The notes under the pieces were generated by a model. The model had not been told where the DNA came from and did not search any database. It worked only from the letters and a program-made list of their open reading frames with translations. From Spirometra erinaceieuropaei (Eukaryota; Platyhelminthes; Cestoda; Diphyllobothriidea; Diphyllobothriidae): a stretch of 64,000 nucleotides of DNA. Below are positions 44,400 through 55,619 of this stretch, one piece after another; positions within the stretch are counted from its first letter, which is position 1, and the number at the start of each line of letters is the position of its first letter. The DNA lies in the NCBI GenBank assembly GCA_902702965.1, contig CACRXP010000225.1:14708-78707 (forward strand), in the 5' to 3' direction. The position numbers and the translations under genes were made by a program.

Positions 44400-44696
44400 A
44401 ACTTCCAAGGCAGCCGTCGAGCGCTCACTACTTTCCTGATTTCGAGAGCTACCCCTGCGCTAACAGTTCGAAAACCGATGCGATGAGACCATGATTTGCG
44501 CCGGCTCAAGGCCATTCGGATGTTAGTTATGTGAGAGCGGTGTGCGTTCGCAATCAAGGGCCCTGGAGGCAGCGTCGAACAAAATATGGCTATTTGTTGC
44601 AAGTACGCCCGAGTGGCAAGGCGGCCATATCTGTGTGACATTGCGAGGACAGCGCAATATTTGGCACAGAGAGGTGCAGGTTGTTTTACGCGCGAC

Positions 44697-44936
44697 CTGG
44701 CCACAGTTTGTGCACGCGGGCGGAAGGCGTAAGCATTGGTGATGCGGTGGAGATAGAGATGTACGCGGTGTAAATACAGTAAATTTTTGTGTATTCTTTG
44801 TTTTTCTCTCCTGTGCTGTAAACCAATGGAGTTGGAAGTGGCTCCTCTGGGGACTTACACTTTTATTATATTTAATTACCGGTTATTGTTTAAAGGATAT
44901 TCGATCTCAGCTGAGCTTGTGGTGGTAAAGCGGCGC
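44697..44936 (+). repeat. Dispersed repeat C, copy 3
   Basis: GGCCACAGTTTGTGCACGCG to GTAAAGCGGCG. Collinear with copy 1 in the left arm, and also with the isolated copy at 43183. Confidence 0.65.
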
Positions 44937-45124
44937 AGAGCTGAATCAAAAAGTTCTTACCAATATAAATTGGGGTGCTGGAATGACTACTGCTGGACAA
45001 TTTGCGTAAGTTGACAGCATTGCCAGCCCCTCTCTTACGTGCCAAGGCACACAAAGTTTGAACCCTGATTCATTTGGTCACTCACCGCGCATTCACTTCA
45101 AATGACCTTGGAGCTTGAGCAACC

Positions 45125-45760
45125 TTGCTAAGGAATACGCAACATTGCATGGAACCGACGCCCACCAGTCAGTCTGGTTGCAAAATGGAAGCAGCCGTTT
45201 CCAGTCTGCATTCGAACTGCGAAGATGGAGCCCAAGCAGACGACTGCATCACGACAGTTCGACCATTCTTGCCGCCGATGACCACCGGCAGTTTCACAGC
45301 AAAGTGGGGCGGGCACGGTGACTTGTGCGTGAATTAGGTTATAGTGTTCATAGACTTGCACAGAATCTACCACGATCTCACTTCCCCGCTTCCAACCTGG
45401 GCCCGGTGTCAAGACAGGGTCAAGAAGGCCGGATGCGTGAGAGGGCACACCGGACCGCGCACCTTGGCCCTCCACTCCACACCCCTCGCACAACAAATGA
45501 CCAGGTTTTTGATCAACAAAAACAAGGTGGGGGGGGGGGGGGAAGGCACGGGTCCCAATGAGCGCGACGTGTGCAGGCAACTGGGTCTGTCACCGCGCCC
45601 CGAAACGTTGGCATTTGCTATAGTGCGCATTCCGATAAGGCCTGCCAGAATCCAGTACGGCTCCCGTGTTGTTCCAGTGCATTTATCGGGTGGCCTGCCT
45701 GCATGGCACAGACGGTTGCATAGCGCCTAGCAGTCAAGTGATCCGGAAATGGCCATTACA
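45125..45760 (-). repeat. Dispersed repeat A, copy 5 (reverse)
   Basis: Mirror of copy 4. A G-run at 45530-45542 replaces the C-run of the partner. The flank CGAAACGTTGGCATTTGC is shared with copies 1 and 4. Confidence 0.65.
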
Positions 45761-46389
45761 GCGCCTCCTGTCTGCGACCGGAAAAGATGTCTGATTATTT
45801 ATTGCTAGTCGCTACGCAACCGCCTACTTGGGTTCTGGACCAGGAGCTCCAAGAGCAACACATAAATGCTCATTTTCGCTTAGGAATCATGATAGCTCAG
45901 TAAACGCCACTCTCGGGAGGCCTGACATGACAGAATGTTTGACAGGTTGTCTAAACTGTAAAAACCGCATTGCAAACGAAAATTCCAGAGTAAAATATAG
46001 TTGAAGTATCTCTGGTAGACGATCGTATTACGCTAATTTTGCGGTCAGAGGACAGAGGGTCATTTTGCCAAGGAATTTGTGAAGCTTCCTATCGACTATG
46101 AGCCCAAAAATTGTGCCCAAAATTGTGCCAAGAGTGATGGTACGCATATGGGCAATGGTAAATAACCGGCATGGTGAACGTCAAAAATTGAGGTCTGGAA
46201 CAACGTATTCTATACTCGGTGCAGCGAAATAAATCCAGAATTACACCACTTTTCGGAAATTCCTTTAAGGAAAATCTTGATGACCAATCAAGTTCGAAAT
46301 GATTTTCCGACCCCTGCATTTTTATGTCTCCACATTGTACAATAATTTCTCATGTGTATTCAAACAAGACTCAGTCTGGAATTCATCTG

Positions 46390-47075
46390 ACCTTTACGTA
46401 TATTCCGAAGCTTTTGACGGTAAATACATTTGATCGAACCAGCTCTAGATGCGGCAGCGATATGGTGTAGGACTCACAACTAACTTCAGCTAGCCTGTGA
46501 ACCGTGTCATGCGTTGAATGGCGGTAGTGAGGGTTTTACGGATGGGGGAACACACAAGACAGAGAGCAGGAGAACAAAAAGTAGATAAATTTCTGCCGAA
46601 AGTCTTATCGTACGCCGTCATTTGACAAAGAAAGTGAGCACGACAACTAAAAAAGTAAAGAAAAAGCAGTTTTCAAAATATAACGGACTTTGAATAAAGC
46701 GCTGCTGGTAAGTTTACATCTGGTCAGAGAGGGAAGGAAATCTTAAACAATGGGAACGGTGAATAATAAGTGATGCTTACAGTTACACTGAATTTTGGGG
46801 TATATTGTTTTATTTGTCATCTACTTGTTAGCCCTACACCCTATTTTTACCATAAATTCTTATTCACTTCATATTCATATTGACCCAACTGTGAAAAACT
46901 CGGCGCCTCGGTGGGATACAAACCCACGACAGTAAGGTGAAGGCTTTAGTACAGCCAACGCTCTTACCACTTGAGCTACGAGCCCCGCCGGACAAAGCGA
47001 TTTAAATCACATTTGGGTTAAGTTACCCGCTCATTTGTTTAAAAAATCGCAGAATTACATCCAAGAATGCAAAAA
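46390..47075. mobile_element. Segment present only in the right arm
   Basis: The left arm passes directly from about 31850 to 31870 at this point. The extra segment contains a tRNA-like sequence near its end, so it may be a retroposed insert. Confidence 0.5.
46902..46986 (-). tRNA. tRNA-like sequence (pseudogene or SINE head)
   Basis: On the minus strand: acceptor-like GGGCTCG, D-arm GCTC and GAGC with an A-box TAGCTCAAGTGG, loop GTACTAA between GGCT and AGCC (anticodon ACT), a 13-base variable part, a T-stem GTGGG paired with CCCAC, and CGAGGCG. Five of seven acceptor pairs form. No CCA is encoded. It may be a decayed tRNA-Ser-like gene or the head of a second SINE family. Confidence 0.5.
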
Positions 47076-47804
47076 AACTGAGGGCGAGACCACAGAAAAC
47101 CACTCCCTTGACCTGACGCACCAGAACATGGATTCAAGGACTGCGTGGCTCAATTGCTCCAGCACCTACACTGAGAGCGCGCCCTCCGCGGAAAGTCGAA
47201 AGGAAGGGATTCTTGGCTGGGGTTTTGAATCATGGTTCTCACGCTATGGTCTTGCACTGCATGCTTCATTGTTAAAGTTCTGGTGTTAAAGGCTCTGCCC
47301 TGACCACCTGCGAAGTTGACGAAGTAGGCCATTGAAGCAGTCACAGAAGCCGTGTTCGTATCCCAGGTTATCCAAACCCGAGGTTGTGTATGGCTGGCTG
47401 ACGACCACTAACACACCAGCAACAGCCCTCCCGGTCCTCCTTTTTTTATCGGTAGTCATTTCTTTCCTCATAAAGGGTCGTTTTGCGACCGCCTACGAGG
47501 GTTATAGAGTGACTTCCGAGGCTCAACGGGACGATCAGGTCTCGCAATCCGATCAGTCGACGCCCTCCACAGGACAGTGAATTCATTTTAATTGCCTCAA
47601 CTCCGCTTTGTGTCATGTGTCTCACAAAACCTGATCCCTTCTCAGACGGCAGCTTGTGCAAAAAACTGGTTAATCACTCCATTTATTCCTGTACTGCCGC
47701 GCGGTCGAACGCGAGTAGCTTCGATCACTCTCGCCCGTTGCTGTCGATCTCACAGGCAAGCAGGCAAGAAGGCAGGCATGCGTGCATGCATGTGCGACTA
47801 GTAC

Positions 47805-47831
47805 GACGTCACGTGACCGCCCGCCAATCAG
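47805..47831. promoter_or_regulatory. Promoter-like module, right-arm copy
   Basis: GACGTCACGTGA (47805-47816) followed by CCAATCAG (47824-47831). Mirror of 31119-31148. Confidence 0.35.
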
Positions 47832-49479
47832 GCTCGAGGTGAATCCCCTCGAGCGGAGGTTTGCACTCAGCGAATACGAGTCGCAGTCGTCTGCCTTGCC
47901 CTCAGGGCTGAATACTTATCACGCTGAGCTTTATCATGTTTGCAACCTTATTGAGGCAGCGGAGTCGGGCCAAGTGTCTGTTACAGCCTACAGAAGCTAG
48001 TTGTCTTTTGCAAGGACAAGTGCGGGGATTTCGAGGACTGAAATCCTCGGATTTTCCGATTCTGGTTATATTAGCTTTGAGTGGCCTCAAGACCACTCGG
48101 GGTGGCTGAAAGCGAATTTCCTCACCGATCATTTCGAAAAATTAAATACCCTACATGTAAGTCTGCAGGATGCAAAATGAAGCACAGTGAGAGTCACGGA
48201 GGATTTGAGTCACTCAGCGCAGGGTCTCTACTGCGATTCAAGAAGGCATAATATCAACAGTTCGGTTGCTGGCCAGGTGAGGGCGTTCCCCACGCGGAAC
48301 CACCATAACTCAAGAAACGCGTAAGACGCCGTCCTTCACTTGAAACAAAAGAGTACGGGTGAATCGTCAGTTGTTTCATAGAGTACCGAAAGCCGTGCTT
48401 GTCGACAAGGGAGTGAGGAACATCTTGTCGGTCTTAAAAATGATCCGCTTCCAAAAACATTGTTTTATTGGTAAGGGTTTCTATAATTCGGACCCCATTT
48501 CGGCTCCAGGATCCTCGCTGAATCAAGACATCAGGCATGTCGTGAAATCTTAGAGGTCTGGGCTCCGGGCGGGTCGGTCATGGGTCTCGACCTGAAACAT
48601 GAACGCTCAGAATGTCCGATTATTCATGTTTATCTTCTCGTTCCGGGTAAGAGTACCTGGAAATGGGCGATGCCTACGTGGACACACCCAATACTTCCCC
48701 ACATACCAACGGATACCGAGGGATAGGGACTTTCTCGGCCAACAAACAACTTGTGAAGCAATTATTTTACGAATGCAGTTGCAGGAGACCGAATAAACGT
48801 GCGACGTAAAACCTGTGTTCGTGTGGAAGTGAACATAAATGTGTCCGGCCAGATTGATACGCGCACTGAACGCCCGTCTACCGTACTGGCAGGTGAACGG
48901 AGATCGGTCAGTGCCGACAGCGACAGCCAACAGATGCGCATTTATTCTAGAAGATCAACGGGGGCCCGAAAGTGTTTTGACAATGGAGGAGTGGGTGGAA
49001 AAATCTCTTTGGTGGCTTCTGGGCTGTCGCTTCCTTTTTTTTTTTTTACCGAAACGTACATCGACTTTTTAAACATGTCCGACGATTCTTTTGGGTCGAA
49101 GAAGACCACTTAACTCTATGTAGTAAGAAGGCCTCCTTTGGCGAAATATGAACTCACGACTTAGGCAGTAATGCTCTAAAGTCAGGAGAATGTTCCTTAC
49201 CTGGAAACTCTTGTTTCTTGAACACACTGCATGCTTAAAGGAGTAGACAAAGTCGTTTTCATATCTCTTGAAGAAGGTCTACGATCACAGTGTGCAGCAG
49301 CCGGTTCCTTGCCTCCAAGACGGCGTTGTCGAGAGATAACGAAGTAGGGGGTTTGGTCAGCTAAGGAGCACCGAAATCCAGGGAGCCCCAGATAAATTCA
49401 GGAGGATTAAATTTCGGGATAACGGTGGCTGAGACAATGATTGCATACCCACATTCTCTTTCTTAAGTAGAGTAACATT

Positions 49480-49745
49480 ACCGACAAAGACAAGGGAGAC
49501 TGAAATGGTCATGTCTGGTTCATTAGTCGTCGTCAGCCAGTCATACTCAACCCCGATGTGTGGAACACCTAGGACTCGATCCCGCGACCTGTTGGTTAGG
49601 AGCTTAACGCCCCTGACCACTGAGCCATGAGCTCCTTGTCCTGTCGGTCTCGACCGGGAAGATACAATGATAGAAGGGCGCTCCTCGATCGTCTTACGGA
49701 ACTCACTCGTTCCGTTGTGCCTTGGGGCTCTATCTCTCCCTCCCC
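49480..49745 (-). mobile_element. SINE head plus preceding tail, right-arm copy
   Basis: Minus-strand counterpart of 27931-28205, with GGCTCGATCC-type B-box (GAGTCCTAGGTG side) and the same tail-to-head junction. Confidence 0.65.
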
Positions 49746-49918
49746 CCCCCCTCTCTCTCTCTCGAGCCCAACCAGCAACCGCACAGCGGTGATGTTATTC
49801 TGCTTATAGTAGGCGCCGCTGTGATGCTGCGGGTTGGGCTCGAGAGAGAGAGAGAGAGAGAGAGCCCCAAGGCACGACGGGACGAATGAGTTCCGTAACA
49901 CGACCGGTGAGCGCCCTT
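49677..49918. repeat. Inverted SINE-tail pair (fold-back)
   Basis: The tail at 49677-49791 (minus) and the tail at 49829-49918 (plus) pair around a short centre near 49810. Each has a CT or GA tract, and both contain CACTCGTTCCG or its near reverse complement. Confidence 0.7.
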
Positions 49919-50404
49919 CTATCACTATTTCTTAAGTGCTTAGAAAGAGCATGATCGATTAAGTGTCACGTTGCAGCCCTGGAGAATGCACTAATGCGTG
50001 AGTCATGCTAGCAACGACGCCTTTTCAAATATTGTGCTGTTTTACATCAAGATTCTCCTGAAGGGCTATGATATCACACCATCGATAGGTCACTACGGTT
50101 TTGTATTGTATTCATAGTTGTAGTTACTGAGTACCTTTTCAAATCGTCTGTTCCCATACCCGCCTAATTCCGACGACGTGTTTTGAATAAAAGTACTGCG
50201 TACAGACGTTTCTGCAGTGACATCACGTTTCGCCTTCGCGTGTCGCAACACATACAGTCTCTATGCACACCAGAGTCAGGAATCAGACCCACTGTCGTCA
50301 GCGTTGGAGAGGCACGCCGACACCCTCATCTGACTCTGCCAGTCGAGGTCAAGAGCTGCGATAAAGATGATGTTTGCAAACATTCTCACGTGAAACCTGA
50401 AAAG
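49919..50404. other. No gene recognised
   Basis: No motif was recognised. The frame at 50183-50503 runs into PLE 3' sequence. Confidence 0.4.
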
Positions 50405-50575
50405 TCAATTTGGCAAACAGGCGTTTTCGGGACGATGAGTGTTAATAGCTCTCGAGTCACTTGTAAACCCTGTGAACTTCTCATATTTTTAATTTCTAGG
50501 TAACTGTACTGGTCGGATGATGAATTACCGGAAACATGTGTTTGCCAAAATGAGTTTTCGAATATAATTTGGTGG
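50405..50575 (+). pseudogene. PLE 3' terminal fragment with broken hammerhead motif
   Basis: GATGAGTGTTAATAGCTCTC and TTTTAATTTCTAGGTAACTG match PLE-4-type ends. The motif at 50508-50548 has CGGATGA in place of CTGATGA, which removes the conserved U4, although stem I (GGT with GCC) and stem III (AACATGTGTT) persist. Confidence 0.6.
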
Positions 50576-50754
50576 AGATAAATACCAGGGCTACGTGCCA
50601 TGTAGCGTGAGAGTAGGACGATTATGTCCAAAAACTAGGCTTGATCGTCGACCCATTAAGGGTGACTATTCGTACCTGAAAATCCTATTAATCCTTTTGA
50701 TTTACCCTGGTTCGGCCATCGCAATCGACAAAGATCACCAATGACTGAAGAAAC

Positions 50755-50880
50755 GACGGTGACTTGCACGTGAATACATCTGTAGTGAGAGAAGATTGGT
50801 CAGAATCTATCCCACTCGGTTTTCTGCCACTCCTGGTTTTCACTCGCATGACAATGTCAAGACAACTGGTCTGGGTGTGC
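50755..50880 (+). repeat. Fragment of repeat A flank
   Basis: GGTGACTTGCACGTGAAT and the following bases resemble the flank of repeat A near 45310 and 22245. Confidence 0.45.
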
Positions 50881-51064
50881 GGCATCAGTTGCTAGCATCT
50901 CCCCACGCAGTCCACGCATTTACACGCCATTATCTGGGCGGGAATCAGACCCAAGGGAGGACTAGATTGTCTCATTGAGGACATTTGTCATAAAGGCCAC
51001 AGAAATAGTCATTGCAGCTTAACCATCAGTACGGAGGAGTCTCGAGGTAGAATAGCAAGACAAG

Positions 51065-51250
51065 GGAGACTGGAATGGCCATTTCTGGAGCATTAGACGT
51101 CGTCAGCCAGTCATACCCAATCCCGAAGTGTGAAACACCTGGGGCTCGATCCCGCGACCCGTTGTTTGGAAGTTCAACGCCTCTAACCACTGAGCCACGG
51201 GCTCGTTGTCCTGTCGGTTGCGATAAGGAATATATAATGGTAGAGGGACG
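51065..51250 (-). mobile_element. SINE fragment, reverse
   Basis: Minus strand: tail word GGTGAGCGTCCCTCTACC, then a head with GGCTCAGTGGTTAGAGG and GGGATCGAGCCCC, then body TGACTGGCTGACGACG. Confidence 0.7.
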
Positions 51251-51256
51251 CTCACC

Positions 51257-51470
51257 GTTGGACTTCTAACTAACAGGTCGCGAGTTCGAGCCTCGGGTGT
51301 TCCACACTTCGGTGTTGGGTATGACTGGCTGACGACGGCTAATGAGCCAGAAATGGTCATTCCATTCTCCCTAGTCTTTGGCGGTAATGCTATTTTACCC
51401 GTATCATGCGTCTCTGTGCGCCTGCTGGTTGAGCTCGAGAGACAGGCCTAAGGCACAACGGGACGAGTGA
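51257..51470 (+). mobile_element. SINE fragment, forward
   Basis: Starts in the anticodon arm (TTGGACTTCTAACTAAC) and continues through the body and tail. Head to head with 51065-51250, so the pair forms an inverted repeat. Confidence 0.7.
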
Positions 51471-51654
51471 GTCCCGTGAGAAAAAAACAATCGGTTTTGT
51501 GCCCAGGGTATCGAGGTATCGTCGTAGATGTCACTTCTTCAAGTCTCTACTACCAGCACCTAGTGTTAATTTAAACGCATGCCAAATTAATCACAAAAAG
51601 TAAACTACCCGTCGGATCGACCTCGGTATTTCCTTCCTCTCCTATAACTTACCT

Positions 51655-51815
51655 GTGTAATTCCGGGTCAAACCGACTAAAAATGCGAGCGGACACAATG
51701 ACAGGCATGGGAAAAACCCCCCTATACATGTTTCGAATGATTTGAGTCTGATTCCACAGTGCAGCCCAGTTTGGAGGTTCGATCCGTTTTACTTGGAGAG
51801 AATTAGACAATAATA
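51655..51815 (-). CDS. Candidate host exon, unknown protein (partial)
   Basis: On the minus strand an open stretch from about 51815 to 51655 contains IEPPNWAALWNQTQIIRN and MPVIVSARIFSRFDPELH. It ends at CACAG followed by a textbook donor GTAAGT. A pyrimidine-rich sequence ending AAG lies at its 5' side, a possible acceptor. The residue composition looks like real protein and no transposon motif is present. The protein was not recognised. The downstream exon was not found; SINE fragments lie at 51065-51470. This could be a short stretch of a conserved gene or a chance frame. Confidence 0.35.
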
Positions 51816-52314
51816 CTTATTTAGGGGGTCTCATTAGAGAAAGTAAACAGGAAAGTCAACGAACTTTGACATATGAAGATTTGATTAATCATTTTTGGCT
51901 GATTACCTCAGTCGCTCGCAGCGTACTGCAAATAAAACACTAGCGTAGCATTCGGGAAATGGTCTGCTACTCAATAATCAGACATTAGTCCACTGCGTGT
52001 CTCGTTTGCGATCATAACCCATTCCCGAACACTTTGACATTCATTCCAGTGAAGTATCCTCTTTCCGGTGCCTGGATGTTACTCTGTCCCTAAATATATC
52101 ATTCTCCTTCAATATTTAAATGCCTTTTAATATAATTTGCAAACTTGTTTATTACCCTCGTCGTCTACGTTCCTATCGACCGCCTTAAGCCATACTTTGG
52201 AGTTTTGTAAATCCCATTACTCTCTTGTTATTTTTTTGTAAAAAAGATGTGCTCGTTTTAAAACGCGTCCTCTGAATACCCTCTTCTGCTGCTGATGTTG
52301 CATATGTTTTTGAT

Positions 52315-52575
52315 TTATATGTCAGAAGAGTCGAACAGTATGCCGATCTGATTCCGGCTGATATTTTCCATCCCCTTCACCCTGCGAAGTCTTTCCGCCT
52401 CATGCACCATGGCCTCCGATATATCTCTTGCCGTACATGGCATATGAACGTTTCGCACTACCACATCTGGCACGATATCTAACGGGTAGAGGGGTTGAAA
52501 TACAGAAAATGAAACTCGAAATGCTCCTGTAATGGTTTTAAAGTTTTTATACACACCCATTAACTCTATTTTCAC
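52315..52575 (-). CDS. Candidate host exon, unknown protein (partial)
   Basis: Minus-strand open frame of 86 codons from an ATG at 52575. Middle residues include FRVSFSVFQPLYPLDIVP and ARDISEAMVHEAERLRR. An AG acceptor (CCATTACAG) occurs before GAGCATTTCG, and a possible donor GTGAAG after CTTCGCAGG, so the true exon may be about 52385-52546. It lies upstream of 51655-51815 on the same strand and may belong to the same gene, but the intron phases do not match cleanly. No family was recognised. Confidence 0.3.
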   Translation of the reverse strand: MKIELMGVYKNFKTITGAFRVSFSVFQPLYPLDIVPDVVVRNVHMPCTARDISEAMVHEAERLRRVKGMENISRNQIGILFDSSDI

Positions 52576-53639
52576 CCATTAATTAGTATTCTGGCCACGC
52601 GAATGGAGGACGCTTGATCTAGTAATTTTGCGACGACATTTTCAAAATAAGGTGTTTTCAGCTCCTCCCACAGTTGCTTTCGTTAAGCTTGTCAGGGACA
52701 TTGTCATTCTGGGCGTCAGTAAAGCTTGAAGCAATAAGATGTTTGACGCGTTCAGTAGGAGCGGGTCCGAAGATCGAATGGTGCGAGACAATAGTTGGAC
52801 AACAGCTTTTGAGCCGAAATGTGGGGCAGCATGCCACGTGTGACGTCATATTCATGGGTTATGACAACATCCTTCCTCACATAATTTCCCTACACTATCC
52901 GGCAATCTGTAGCGACATTTAAATGCCGGCTTGACAGACATGTGCTGCAGCGACAAGCGGACTATGTGACTTTTTAGCCATGAGACCAGTGACCTGTGTG
53001 AATCGATGTCTGCATTCACTTAATGCTGTAATTTATTCACATTTTTGCTTATTTATCGATTGTTTATGTACAGATAGGGAGTTCAAAGGCATAAGCCTAT
53101 TTCCCTCAAATACGCTGACTGACTGACTGACTAATATTTTGAAAATCAATGTTTAGGACCCCTCTTACACTGTTCCGCGTGACTCTGTAGGATCTACGTG
53201 GTGGGAGTGAGTACTCAGAACGCTGCAATCATCTGGCCAGATGCCGCGTTGTAGGAAAAAACAGAAGTCACCAGATTGAAGGGTTTTTTTTGTTTGAGGA
53301 GGCCTGAGGTGTCCTGGCGAAGCCAGGGCTTTCGTTGATTACGTTCAGTCATGACTGAGAGTCTTTGAGACAGTGGTGACAGTGGTTTTTGTAGGTTTGT
53401 GGGGCAATCTGAAATGGTATCCGATTGGTATGCTGCATTTGTTGGGGAGGTTGTGTTCAAGTGGTTTGCATTGCGATTGCAGGGGGTGATACGATCATGT
53501 GGCGCATGGAGAGCTGCGAATCTTTGGGTTCAAGTGTGTCCGAGTTGAGGCCGGTCGAGCGGATGCAAGTCAATGTGCCTGCAACCACTGGTTGCGAAGG
53601 TGAATAACCTCAACGCAACACCGTCCCGACCATGGACGT
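52576..53639. other. No gene recognised
   Basis: Some protein-like minus-strand stretches occur near 52600-52690 but contain stops. A GACT repeat is near 53107. Nothing was assigned. Confidence 0.4.
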
Positions 53640-53870
53640 CAGACATATTCATGATAAAAATAATAATAGTAGTAATAATAATAATAACAATAATTGTATT
53701 TAAGTCCAGTATACGGGCACTGCCAGGGAAGCGTTAAACACAAATCCGGCCAGCAGTGAAAAAAACTCTTGTCGAAAAGGAATAAAAATAAAGTTGATGG
53801 TGGTTTTATGGTTTGGAGGGTTCAGTAGAAAAAAAAACTACTGACACCAAGGATGCCGACAGGCAAGAAG
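53640..53870 (-). mobile_element. CR1-like element 3' end with (TTA)n tail
   Basis: Minus strand: a segment with AACTTTATTTTTATTCC and CTGGACTTAAATACAATTA, then a TTA-rich tail at 53650-53695. It matches the minus-strand 3' end at 62110-62345, and the tail of 60690-62017 resembles both. Confidence 0.6.
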
Positions 53871-54488
53871 GGAGGGTTTGCACTGTATCGGATATCATCA
53901 GTCGCCAATTCTTTTCATGAAGTTGGGGCTGGTCCAAACAGAAGCGCCGAAGGACAGCTGTCGCTGTTGGCTAGAGAAATTGCCCCTGGTGATGAATATC
54001 GTCAACAACACCTCGTGAGTGTTTCGACCCCCGTACTATTCGGTCATTTGGTAAGTCATCCCAGCGATATTCTGCTGCTGGACAATCATTCATACGAACA
54101 GTCTACCACAACCACTTCGAGTTTGGAAATGGTAGCTATCCGTTGCAGTTTCTATCCTGAGTTCCTGCGATCAGGAGTGAGTAAGGGTAATCCCCCTTGG
54201 AGTCCAGCTTCCAATTCGAGGGCAGTTATCTCAGAAATTTCCTTGTCTAAGGGCGAATTCTGCTCCGCACTTTCTGGTGTCGAGGTCGGTCGTGTTTTGA
54301 AGGAGTTTTTTTTAAATGAAAAGCTTATTTGTGTTGGGAATAGAAAATTGAAGTCCGCGTCGACTGATGATTTTGTCGTTTTCGAGGGATGTAAGTGTTT
54401 GTTCGCTTTTTCACGAGTACGAAGATCGACGTCACTGTTCATACGTCGGTCCCTGGGAAACAAAATTCCCACGCAACAAATAGTTTAG
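53853..54488 (+). CDS. Hypothetical 211-codon open frame
   Basis: The longest frame in the window without a transposon motif. It starts inside the CR1-like 3' end at 53853, which argues against the first ATG being a real start. Residues such as LLAREIAPGDEYRQQ and SVSTPVLFGHLVSHPSDIL show no family I recognise. No signal peptide or membrane segment is obvious. It may be a chance frame, an exon of a host gene, or antisense of an unrecognised repeat. Confidence 0.25.
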   Translation: MPTGKKGGFALYRISSVANSFHEVGAGPNRSAEGQLSLLAREIAPGDEYRQQHLVSVSTPVLFGHLVSHPSDILLLDNHSYEQSTTTTSSLEMVAIRCSFYPEFLRSGVSKGNPPWSPASNSRAVISEISLSKGEFCSALSGVEVGRVLKEFFLNEKLICVGNRKLKSASTDDFVVFEGCKCLFAFSRVRRSTSLFIRRSLGNKIPTQQIV

Positions 54489-55439
54489 TTAGGCTCAAAA
54501 ATGAAGTTGTAGATAGAAACCGATAGATGAGGTGCGCCCACTTTCTGCTGCTGCCCGACGTGAGTGCTGGGGTTTGACTGACCAGCAGCTCCTCGGGGGT
54601 TCCCCAACGTCGTTTCTGAATTTATAGGTACTCAGGTTTTCTGGCTTGGAAGCTTTTGATTACTTCAAGAAGTAATGTGTGAGCTTGGAGCAACGTCCTC
54701 GGACAAAACCTTCCAGGTTTGTTCGGAATGCTACTAGCAATATTTGAATCATCATCAGTTCCAGTGAAACAACTCCGCCATATTCATTTATTCCAACTTG
54801 CCAGCGGTAATAAATAATCGAACTGTCCTCCAGAATCAAAAGAGGGTGTTAGTTTTGTCGGGCCCACACAGATGGTGTTTTCAACGAGATTCCTGATCTG
54901 AATTCTAAGATGGTTTTAGATAAGAAGCCAGACGACAATTTTGTGGGTGAGCCTTCCTGCAGTTGTATATTTAACGTCAGAGTGTTACCGGTATCTGAGC
55001 AAGCGCACATTCCAGTTCAGGAGACTGTTTGCGGTTGAGCGGGATGCAGGACAGGAGTTAAAGCTGGCTATCTGATTTACCAGTCTGTTGTCAAAAGGCT
55101 GGACGTCTGTATGCCTTCGGAACAAAAAAATGGTCCCCATATTGCGCTAAGTTACACAAATAGAAGTTCGCAATCCTTTACGGCTCAAAACGTTTTCGGA
55201 TTGAACCGTCATTGAGTTCCAGAAGCTGACATATTCACTGTCTAAGATGTCTTAGAAGTTCTAACTAGCGTAGACTCATTTGACCAGCTCCACAGCTTAG
55301 GAAGGTAAGGAAGACAAATAGAGTCCAGGTTTATCTACTTTGCCTCGGTGCTGTTAACTGACAGTTCAACCGGCGTATTTGATGGGGACCAAAACTTGCT
55401 GGGCAATCAGTGATAACTTGCGCGTGATTGGAGCAGAAG
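54489..55439. other. No gene recognised
   Basis: No motif was recognised on either strand. Confidence 0.4.
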
Positions 55440-55544
55440 NNNNNNNNNNNNNNNNNNNNNNNNNNNNNNNNNNNNNNNNNNNNNNNNNNNNNNNNNNNNN
55501 NNNNNNNNNNNNNNNNNNNNNNNNNNNNNNNNNNNNNNNNNNNN
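55440..55544. other. Assembly gap (N)
   Basis: 105 unknown bases. Confidence 1.
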
Positions 55545-55619
55545 GATATAAAGGCCTTATAACAAAAAGGCGCATGCTTATTACAAGTCGGCGAATCTGT
55601 TAACTAAAAGGACCTTGGT

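Larger units (their letters stand above)
44400..49745 (-). repeat. Large inverted duplication, right arm
   Basis: Reverse-complement partner of 27931-34090 (anchors are listed there). It lacks the 29095-30400 insertion but has its own extra segment at about 46390-47075. The spacer between arms is about 10.3 kb. Confidence 0.8.
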
